NCBI GenBank assembly: GCA_021849525.1
Contig: JAJZSS010000184.1
Coordinates: 1-5,091 of the forward strand
Length of the DNA stretch: 5,091 nt
Source: Chloroflexota bacterium
Lineage (GTDB): Bacteria > Chloroflexota > Anaerolineae > Anaerolineales > UBA4823
Direction of reading: 5' to 3'
Shown here: piece by piece, positions 1 through 5,091 of the stretch
Numbering within the stretch: the first letter of the stretch is position 1
Layout: every line of letters begins with the position of its first letter
Notes under the pieces: model-generated
Told to the model about the DNA's origin: nothing
The model's database searches: none
What the model saw: only the letters and a program-made list of their open reading frames with translations
Position numbers and translations under genes: made by a program

Positions 1-199
1 GCCTAATATACCTGCCCTCGTAGCCCGGACATCGACCCATGCCTACTTGAATGCAGCATTCCCATTCATTGAGGAGATCGCTAATAAAGGCATTAACCAG
101 GCGATGCAAGAAAATCCGGCAATCGAACATGGGGTTGCCACGCACCAGGGCGAAATCCGCCATATCTCCAGATTGACCCACTCCTGGCAGACGGAGTAA
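1..199 (+). CDS. ald: Alanine dehydrogenase, C-terminal fragment (5' end outside window)
   Basis: This is the end of a gene cut by the left window edge. Reading from base 2 gives 65 residues before TAA at 197-199. The fragment opens with NIPALVARTST, followed by an LNAAFPFIEEIANKG segment. It aligns by eye with the C-terminal stretch of alanine dehydrogenases (typically NMPGAVxRTST, then a Pro-rich helix and ANKG, then a GLNTxxGxVT tail, here GVATHQGEIRH). The family catalyses NAD-dependent interconversion of L-alanine with pyruvate plus ammonia in the cytoplasm. The catalytic and NAD-binding parts lie upstream and cannot be checked. NIPAL instead of NMPGA makes it a divergent member. The related transhydrogenase alpha subunit is the main alternative, but the ending here is soluble and alanine-dehydrogenase-like. 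The next gene starts 6 bases after the stop, in the same frame, so the two are almost certainly co-transcribed. Confidence 0.82.
   Translation, partial: PNIPALVARTSTHAYLNAAFPFIEEIANKGINQAMQENPAIEHGVATHQGEIRHISRLTHSWQTE
193..196 (+). promoter_or_regulatory. Ribosome binding site of the CoA-transferase gene
   Basis: GGAG lies 9 bases before the ATG at 206 and overlaps the final Glu codon of the upstream alanine dehydrogenase gene. Ribosomes finishing the upstream gene would sit on this site, so translational coupling is plausible. The site supports ATG 206 as the start. Confidence 0.7.
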
Positions 200-205
200 C
201 CCAGC

Positions 206-1516
206 ATGGATTACAACAAACAATATCAATCGCGCGTCGTCACAGCGGATGAAGCTGTCCGCCAAATAAAATCAAATCAACGTGTCTTTTTGACTGGGAA
301 CTGCTCGGTACCTGTCAAACTATTAGAAGCCCTGGTGAAATACGCGCCGGAAGTGGAAAATGTCGAAATCTGCCAGGCGCTGACCATTGGACCGGCCGAT
401 TATGTGAAACCCGAAATGGAAGGCCATCTGCGGGTCAATACCATGTTTATCAGCCACAATGTGCGCAGCGCAGTCCAAAACGGGCGAGCGGATTTCACTC
501 CGGTTTTATTGTCCGAATTTACTTTGCTGTTTAAAAATCGCATCTTACCCCTGGATGTCGCCTTGATCCATGTTTCCCCACCGGATGAGCATGGGTTTTG
601 CAGCCTGGGGATCGAAGTCGGTTTGACGAAAGCACCTGCTGAGTCAGCAAAGATTATCATCGCCGAAGTCAATCAGAAGATGCCCCGTACGCTGGGAGAT
701 TCATTTATACACGTAAGCCGGCTGAATTACATCGTCCCGGTTGATTATGAGCTTCCAGAAATGATCATGAGCGAGAGTGTTCCTGATCCAGCGACCGAAA
801 GCATGGCCGGGTATATCGCTGAATTGATCCCCGATGGGGCAACCATGCAGATGGGGATTGGTGCAATCCCAGACGCAGTGTTGAAATTTTTATTCGATAA
901 GCGGGATCTCGGCATCCATACAGAGCTTTTCTCGGATGGCGTCATCGGACTGGTTGAAGCAGGTGTATTGACGAACGCACGCAAAAAAATAAATCCTGGC
1001 AAAATAACCGCAGGCTTTATTCTGGGCAGCAGGCAACTATACAATTGGGTGGATGACAACCCATTAATCGAACTACATCCTACAGAATACATCAACGATC
1101 CGTATGTCATCGCCCAAAATGATCGCCAGGTAGCCCTCAATTCTGCCATTGAGGTTGATTTGACCGGTCAGGTATGTGCGGATAGTATCGGACCCAAGCT
1201 GTATAGTGGTGTCGGTGGGCAGCTTGATTTTGTGTATGGCGCATCGCGTTCAAAAGAAGGCGTGCCAATTATCGCCCTGCCAAGCACAGCTACAATGCGG
1301 GACGGACAAATGATCAGCCGGATCGCGGCTATGCTCAAGCAAGGAGCCGGGGTAGTTACTACTCGAAACCATGTGCGTTATGTGGTCACCGAGTATGGAG
1401 TAGCTGACCTGTATGGAAAAACAATCCGCCAGCGAGCTCGATCCCTGATTAATATCGCCCACCCCGACTTTCGAGACCAGCTGCAGCGAGAGGCGCATGC
1501 CCTGAATTACCTGTAA
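206..1516 (+). CDS. Acetyl-CoA hydrolase/transferase family protein, 4-hydroxybutyrate CoA-transferase-like
   Basis: A complete 436-residue protein of the acetyl-CoA hydrolase/transferase family, close in length to clostridial 4-hydroxybutyrate CoA-transferase (about 438). These cytoplasmic enzymes move CoA between carboxylic acids (acetate, butyrate, 4-hydroxybutyrate, succinate) through a glutamyl-CoA thioester. The N-terminal half (about 1-190) carries SPPDEHGFCSLG at 124-135. The C-terminal half holds the glycine loop MGIGAIPDAV (216-225), the motif HTELFSDG (238-245) whose E240 matches the family's catalytic glutamate, YSGVGGQLDF (333-342), and VTEYGVADLYGKT (394-406). All key motifs are intact, so it should be active. 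The start is fixed by GGAG 9 bases upstream and by the preceding stop only 6 bases away. It sits between alanine dehydrogenase and pyruvate kinase, suggesting a role in acid and acyl-CoA balancing near pyruvate. The exact substrate pair cannot be read from sequence, and acetate:succinate or butyryl-CoA:acetate activity is equally possible. Confidence 0.93.
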   Translation: MDYNKQYQSRVVTADEAVRQIKSNQRVFLTGNCSVPVKLLEALVKYAPEVENVEICQALTIGPADYVKPEMEGHLRVNTMFISHNVRSAVQNGRADFTPVLLSEFTLLFKNRILPLDVALIHVSPPDEHGFCSLGIEVGLTKAPAESAKIIIAEVNQKMPRTLGDSFIHVSRLNYIVPVDYELPEMIMSESVPDPATESMAGYIAELIPDGATMQMGIGAIPDAVLKFLFDKRDLGIHTELFSDGVIGLVEAGVLTNARKKINPGKITAGFILGSRQLYNWVDDNPLIELHPTEYINDPYVIAQNDRQVALNSAIEVDLTGQVCADSIGPKLYSGVGGQLDFVYGASRSKEGVPIIALPSTATMRDGQMISRIAAMLKQGAGVVTTRNHVRYVVTEYGVADLYGKTIRQRARSLINIAHPDFRDQLQREAHALNYL

Positions 1517-1524
1517 AGAAATCT

Positions 1525-1530
1525 GGGAGG
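1525..1530 (+). promoter_or_regulatory. Ribosome binding site of the pyruvate kinase gene
   Basis: A strong GGGAGG lies 5 bases before the ATG at 1536, within the 19-base gap after the CoA-transferase stop. It fixes ATG 1536 over the later in-frame Met at codon 11. The gap has no room for an independent promoter. Confidence 0.8.
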
Positions 1531-1535
1531 CCAGG

Positions 1536-3014
1536 ATGGCAAAGACAAGTGAGCTGCGAAAACAAATGTTTAGTGAACGCTATGCCCGCATCGTAGCAAC
1601 TATTGGACCAGCCAGCCAGGATCAGGAAATTATGATCCGCCTGATCCACGCCGGAATGGATGTGGCGCGGTTAAATTTTTCTCACGGCAGCCACGGTTAT
1701 CACCTGGAAACCATTAAAAAATTGCGCTCGGCATCCAAAGAAGCCAATAAACCGGTGACGATCTTGCAGGACTTACAGGGTCCCAAGATCCGGACTGGCG
1801 AGCTGGAAAACAATGCCGTTCCCCTTGTCGCGGGAGAAAGATTGTTCCTGACCAGCACCAAGCTGATCGGAAACAAAGAAATAGTCTCCGTTGACTTCCC
1901 CAAATTAACCGAAGCTGTAAAACCCGGCGGACGCATCTTACTCGACGATGGCAATCTGGAGCTGGTCGTGGTTTCTACATCCGGGGACCGGGTAGAAACG
2001 CGAGTACTCCTGGGAGGAATATTGCTGCCTCGCAAAGGTGTAAACCTCCCAGGAGCAAACCTGGACATATCGGCTGTTACCGAAAAAGATCTGGAAGATC
2101 TGGCTTTTGGCTTGAAGAATGGGGTAGACGCGGTTGCACTTTCGTTTGTCCGCTCTCCAAAGGATATTCACCATATCCGCCAGGTAATCCAGAAATTATC
2201 CGCCAGTGGAGATTACGTACCTCTGATTGCGAAACTTGAGCGACCCGAAGCGCTGGACGCACTGGATGAAATCGTCAAAGCTGCCGATGGGGTGATGGTT
2301 GCGCGTGGGGATCTGGGTGTAGAAATGGCGCCAGAACTTGTTCCGATTGCCCAGAAGACCATCATCGACTGCGCTAACCGCCATGCACGAATCGTCATCA
2401 CTGCCACCCAGATGCTGGATTCGATGATCCACAATCCGCGACCCACGCGCGCGGAAGCCTCTGATGTGGCAAATGCAGTATTTGATGGCAGCGACGCGGT
2501 GATGTTATCGGGTGAAACGGCTGCCGGTAAATACCCGGTGCAGTCTGTCGAGACCATGGACGCAATTGTCCGCCAGGCTGAATCCAAAATCGCTCACTGG
2601 GGTCACTGGCACGGTTTAGAAGTTGATGATATTGTGGCAAATGATACATACTACATCACACGCGGGGCGCGTGAGCTGGCCTGTGATCGGGATGTTGCTG
2701 CAATCGCTATCTTCAGTAAAAGTGGGCGAAGCGCGTTGATGATGTCGAAGAATCGTCCCGAAGTGCCTATCCTGGCTTTCACGCCGATCACTGCAACTTA
2801 CCAGAGGATGAACCTCATCTGGGGCGTTACACCCTTCCTGGTGCCAAATGTAAACAGTATCGAAGAAATGCTTGCGGCGATTGAAACCAGTATTGTTGAG
2901 TCAGGCATGATCCAACGAGGACAGCAAGTTGTGCTGGTATGTGGTTTTCCGGTCAGTGAACAACGACCGGCGAATCTGGCTTTATTGTATACAGTTGGAC
3001 AAAATATAAAGTAG
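1536..3014 (+). CDS. pyk: Pyruvate kinase
   Basis: A complete 492-residue pyruvate kinase, which converts phosphoenolpyruvate and ADP to pyruvate and ATP in the last step of glycolysis in the cytoplasm. The TIM-barrel A domain shows TIGPAS (22-27), RLNFSHG (45-51, with the R, N and S of the active site), QDLQGPKIRTGEL (78-90), AKLERPEA (232-239, with K233 the likely catalytic lysine and E235 a metal ligand), VARGDLGVE (255-263, D259 the second metal ligand) and ATQMLDSMI (290-298, T291), then SGETAAGKYPV. The B-domain lid spans roughly 88-185. The C domain (about 365-492) has FSKSGRSA at 393-400, in the position of the phosphate-binding effector loop, so sugar-phosphate activation is possible. 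It lacks the extra C-terminal PEP-utilizer-like domain seen in Bacillus enzymes. K84 replaces the glutamate of K+-dependent enzymes, predicting K+ independence. A His/Trp-rich HWGHWHG (354-360) lies at the junction to the C domain, which is unusual but unlikely to affect catalysis. It is 19 bases from the CoA-transferase and 17 from the next gene, consistent with an operon. Confidence 0.98.
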   Translation: MAKTSELRKQMFSERYARIVATIGPASQDQEIMIRLIHAGMDVARLNFSHGSHGYHLETIKKLRSASKEANKPVTILQDLQGPKIRTGELENNAVPLVAGERLFLTSTKLIGNKEIVSVDFPKLTEAVKPGGRILLDDGNLELVVVSTSGDRVETRVLLGGILLPRKGVNLPGANLDISAVTEKDLEDLAFGLKNGVDAVALSFVRSPKDIHHIRQVIQKLSASGDYVPLIAKLERPEALDALDEIVKAADGVMVARGDLGVEMAPELVPIAQKTIIDCANRHARIVITATQMLDSMIHNPRPTRAEASDVANAVFDGSDAVMLSGETAAGKYPVQSVETMDAIVRQAESKIAHWGHWHGLEVDDIVANDTYYITRGARELACDRDVAAIAIFSKSGRSALMMSKNRPEVPILAFTPITATYQRMNLIWGVTPFLVPNVNSIEEMLAAIETSIVESGMIQRGQQVVLVCGFPVSEQRPANLALLYTVGQNIK

Positions 3015-3018
3015 CTTA

Positions 3019-3025
3019 CCGGAGG
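3019..3025 (+). promoter_or_regulatory. Ribosome binding site of the methylase-like gene
   Basis: CCGGAGG ends 6 bases before the ATG at 3032, inside the 17-base gap after the pyruvate kinase stop. It is a near-ideal Shine-Dalgarno sequence and is the main reason for choosing ATG 3032. It lies largely in the loop of a short potential hairpin, GTAGC at 3011-3015 with GCTAC at 3025-3029. Confidence 0.78.
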
Positions 3026-3031
3026 CTACGC

Positions 3032-5091
3032 ATGACTGAAGCACGGGTATGGATATCTGGCGCGCTCCCCGAACAACCGGGACCCTTGCACAGATTCCTG
3101 CCGCTGGTTCCAAATGGCGTTATTCAGGAATGGCTATCCGCAACAGTCCAACCGGGAAGCCTGGTCCTCGATCCATTTGGCAGCACACCGCTTCCGGCGA
3201 TCGAAGCTGCCCGGGCTGGTTACCGGGTGCTGGTGGCAGCCAATAATCCGGTTGCCCGCTTTTTGCTGGATATGGCAGCCAATCCTCCGCCCGAGATCGA
3301 GCTGAAGGCTGCTCTGGCCGAGCTTGGCCGCGCGATGAAAGGCACCGAGCGGCTTCCCCAACACATTTCCAACCTGTATCAGACGGAATGCGCAAAGTGC
3401 GGTGCCAGCGTAATTGCTGAAGCTTTCTTATGGGAGCGAGGCGCCAATTCTCCTTATGCTCGCGTCTACAACTGTGAAAAATGCGGGGACAGTGGTGAAC
3501 ACCCGGCCCTTGAAAGCGACGCGGTGCGTGCCCAGGTCTACCAAAAACATAATCTGACCTGGGCAAGGGCATTGGAACGTGTGGCCCCCTTGAATGACCC
3601 GGACCGGGAGCATGTCGAAGAAGCCCTGGAAGCCTATCTGCCGCGCGCGGTTTACGCCTTAATGACCCTCGTCAATGCGATCGACCGGCTTGCGCCCTCG
3701 CCTGCAGCTACCGCCGAACGGGCAGCATGGATCGTTCGCCAGCGAAGCATGATCGCGCTGCTGCTGTCAGCATGCGATCGAGGCAACTGCCTCTGGCCTC
3801 CCGGAGGTGCCCGTCCACGTCCCCGGCAGCTCACCCGGCTTGGACGCTTTGTAGAATTCAACTTGTGGAAAGTGATCGTGGATTCAACCAGACAGTGGTC
3901 AGCCGAATCAGCTGGTGACCGTCCTGTTTCGCTGGTGGTATGGCCTCAACTTCCACCAGCCGAAGGTGGCATTGCGGTCTTTGAAGGGCGAATCCGGGAA
4001 TTGGTTGAGCAATTATCTGACCTACCTATTCAAGCCATGTTGAGCGCAATTCCACGACCCAACCAGGCTTACTGGAGCCTGTCAGCATTATGGTCGGGGT
4101 GGTTATGGGGTCGGGAGGCATCAGCCCCCTTCAAAAGTGTCCTTCGGAGGCGGCGTTACGATTGGGCGTGGCATACCACAGCCCTTAGTTCAGCCCTACA
4201 GTACATCGAATCCTGCCTGGTGCCCAATGCACCTTTCTTTACCCTGGTCAGCGAGGCCGAAGCAGGCTATCTGGCTGCCTTATTTATTGCAGCCAAACTT
4301 TCTGGATTTGATCTCCACAGCCTGGCGGTGCGCGCGGATTCGAGCCAGGTCCAGGCCCAATGGGTGATGCAGTCCAGTGAAGCAGAGATGATATCCACCG
4401 CCTTTCCGGGCAGCCAAAAAATCCAGGATAGAGCCTTGAACGCCAGCTTACGATTGCTAAAGAGTAAAGGTGAGCCTGCTGGTATTTTAGGGATCTTTAC
4501 TGCTGCCCTGATCGATACCCTGGAGCTGATAGCACCCTTGAGCATCGAGCCAAATCAGGCAGCGGATCTTTACACGAATTTCCAAAACGCCATGCAGCAG
4601 GTTTATCTCAGCCGGAGTGAGCTTCAGCGGTTCGGCGGAAGTGAAGGCTCGCTGGAGGGAGGTAAGTGGTGGATTGGAGGCTCTAGAGCCACCCGCTCCA
4701 GCGAAAGCCCGGTCCTCCCCCTGGCTGATCGGGTCGAGATGGCGGTTGTGCGCGCATTCCAGCGCCAGCAGACCTGGGATTACTCATTGCTCGATAACCG
4801 GCTGTGTGAGGAATTTCCCGGTTTGGATACTCCCGATGCCAGCCTGATCCGAGCCTGTGTCGAATCCTATGCTGATGAAGATAGCCCGGGGATCTGGACG
4901 CTCCGGCCGGGGGAGCGCACCCAAGAGCGGCGTAAAGACCTGGTAGAAATCCGCAAGCTACTGGATCAGATAATGGCTCGACTTGGATTGGCGACCCGAA
5001 CGCCGGTCGCTGATTTGCCCGAAAGCCAGTTCAGCCTGATTTATGAGACCGCGGATGGGATAGAAAAGTACCAGTTTCAGGTAATGGTATC
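3032..5091 (+). CDS. Divergent DNA methyltransferase-like protein with zinc ribbon (3' end outside window)
   Basis: An uninterrupted frame of 686 codons from ATG 3032 to the window edge. Residues 29-85 look like the SAM-binding half of a DNA methyltransferase: a helix, then SLVLDPFGSTPLPAIEAA (43-60) in the place of motif I (usual DPFxGxGT), then YRVLVAANNPVARFLL (64-79) in the place of the strand that normally ends in an acidic ribose ligand followed by NP. Residues 120-152 hold CAKC and CEKC pairs 24 residues apart, a zinc-ribbon arrangement as in the Zn-ribbon adenine-specific DNA methylases (COG1743 type). A helical stretch (about 155-250) follows. Around 339-360, where a DPPY-type catalytic motif would be expected, the sequence reads AIPRPNQAYW and then a segment with four Trp in twelve residues. 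Residues about 560-686 form a charged, helical C-terminal region of unknown fold. The weak motif I, missing acidic residue and missing DPPY argue against ordinary methyltransferase activity. A nucleic-acid-binding role is inference. Its start lies 17 bases after pyruvate kinase, so it is probably co-expressed. Confidence 0.72.
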   Translation, partial: MTEARVWISGALPEQPGPLHRFLPLVPNGVIQEWLSATVQPGSLVLDPFGSTPLPAIEAARAGYRVLVAANNPVARFLLDMAANPPPEIELKAALAELGRAMKGTERLPQHISNLYQTECAKCGASVIAEAFLWERGANSPYARVYNCEKCGDSGEHPALESDAVRAQVYQKHNLTWARALERVAPLNDPDREHVEEALEAYLPRAVYALMTLVNAIDRLAPSPAATAERAAWIVRQRSMIALLLSACDRGNCLWPPGGARPRPRQLTRLGRFVEFNLWKVIVDSTRQWSAESAGDRPVSLVVWPQLPPAEGGIAVFEGRIRELVEQLSDLPIQAMLSAIPRPNQAYWSLSALWSGWLWGREASAPFKSVLRRRRYDWAWHTTALSSALQYIESCLVPNAPFFTLVSEAEAGYLAALFIAAKLSGFDLHSLAVRADSSQVQAQWVMQSSEAEMISTAFPGSQKIQDRALNASLRLLKSKGEPAGILGIFTAALIDTLELIAPLSIEPNQAADLYTNFQNAMQQVYLSRSELQRFGGSEGSLEGGKWWIGGSRATRSSESPVLPLADRVEMAVVRAFQRQQTWDYSLLDNRLCEEFPGLDTPDASLIRACVESYADEDSPGIWTLRPGERTQERRKDLVEIRKLLDQIMARLGLATRTPVADLPESQFSLIYETADGIEKYQFQVMV
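3152..3268 (+). other. Methyltransferase motif I-like region within the 3032 gene
   Basis: Codons 41-79 encode a beta strand (LVLD), DPFGSTPL, a helix (PAIEAARAG), a second strand (YRVLVAA) and NNPVARFLL. The strand-loop-helix-strand order and the DPF and NP signatures match the Rossmann core of DNA methyltransferases. Deviations are the loop GSTPL in place of the usual GxGT, and AANNP in place of the usual GxDxNP, so the acidic residue that holds the SAM ribose is not apparent. Confidence 0.65.
3389..3487 (+). other. Zinc-ribbon-like CxxC-x24-CxxC element within the 3032 gene
   Basis: Codons 120-152 start with CAKCG and end with CEKCG. The two cysteine pairs are C120/C123 and C148/C151, separated by 24 residues containing an aromatic, basic stretch (FLWERG, YARVY). 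Both pairs are followed by Gly, as is typical of zinc-ribbon knuckles. Zinc binding and a DNA or structural role are inferred from the pattern; no other ligand is needed. Confidence 0.75.

Noticed and set aside
2595..2615. Short direct repeat giving HWGHWHG in pyruvate kinase
   Set aside because: Only two tandem copies of a roughly nine-base unit at a domain junction; too short to treat as a repeat element or a metal site without further support.
745..2649. Minus-strand open frames opposite the CoA-transferase and pyruvate kinase (for example 745-1149 and 2213-2587)
   Set aside because: They overlap two confidently identified genes and show no family motifs.
3120..3572. A 150-codon open frame on the minus strand opposite the methylase-like gene
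   Set aside because: It lies wholly opposite a 686-codon plus-strand frame with a good ribosome binding site; its translation is rich in Arg, Pro and Gln with no recognisable motif, as expected for a shadow.
3641..3650. Perfect palindrome CCGCGCGCGG
   Set aside because: Ten bases of GC alternation inside a coding region (Pro-Arg-Ala codons), with no second copy and no link to a regulatory site.
3049..4847. Several 60-80 codon plus-strand frames (3049-3246, 3114-3305, 3727-3918, 4137-4367, 4617-4847)
   Set aside because: All are out of frame within the single long frame from 3032, which is uninterrupted to the window end; they lack plausible start contexts and have low-complexity composition.
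3032..5091. The methylase-like gene as a frameshifted pseudogene
   Set aside because: The frame is open for 686 codons with an intact ribosome binding site and a coherent domain order; missing catalytic motifs are better explained by divergence than by decay.

Overview
The window is one compact, same-strand bacterial gene cluster. It holds four genes on the plus strand, separated by only 6, 19 and 17 bases, and each of the three starts inside the window has a clear GGAG-type ribosome binding site. No gap is large enough for an obvious promoter or terminator, so the layout reads as an operon that begins upstream of the window and continues past its right edge.

Left to right: (1) positions 1-199, the last 65 residues of an alanine dehydrogenase (alanine/pyruvate interconversion); (2) 206-1516, a complete acetyl-CoA hydrolase/transferase family CoA-transferase resembling 4-hydroxybutyrate CoA-transferase; (3) 1536-3014, a complete pyruvate kinase; (4) 3032-5091, an open reading frame of 686 codons with no stop before the window ends. 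The fourth protein starts like a DNA methyltransferase, has a CxxC-x24-CxxC zinc-ribbon-like insert, and has lost or never had the usual catalytic signatures. It is the least ordinary item here.

The first three genes meet at the pyruvate/acyl-CoA node: pyruvate kinase makes pyruvate and ATP, alanine dehydrogenase exchanges pyruvate with alanine, and the CoA-transferase moves CoA between short-chain acids. This suits a fermentative or amino-acid-using anaerobe, but that is inference. The fourth gene has no evident metabolic role, and its place in the operon is unexplained.

The organism is a bacterium of moderate G+C content. The divergent alanine dehydrogenase tail and the style of gene 4 remind me of Chloroflexota (Anaerolineae-like lineages), but this is a low-confidence impression and no marker gene here settles it. 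I see no tRNA, rRNA, CRISPR array, insertion sequence, attachment site or replication origin, and no stretch over 300 bases lacks a gene.
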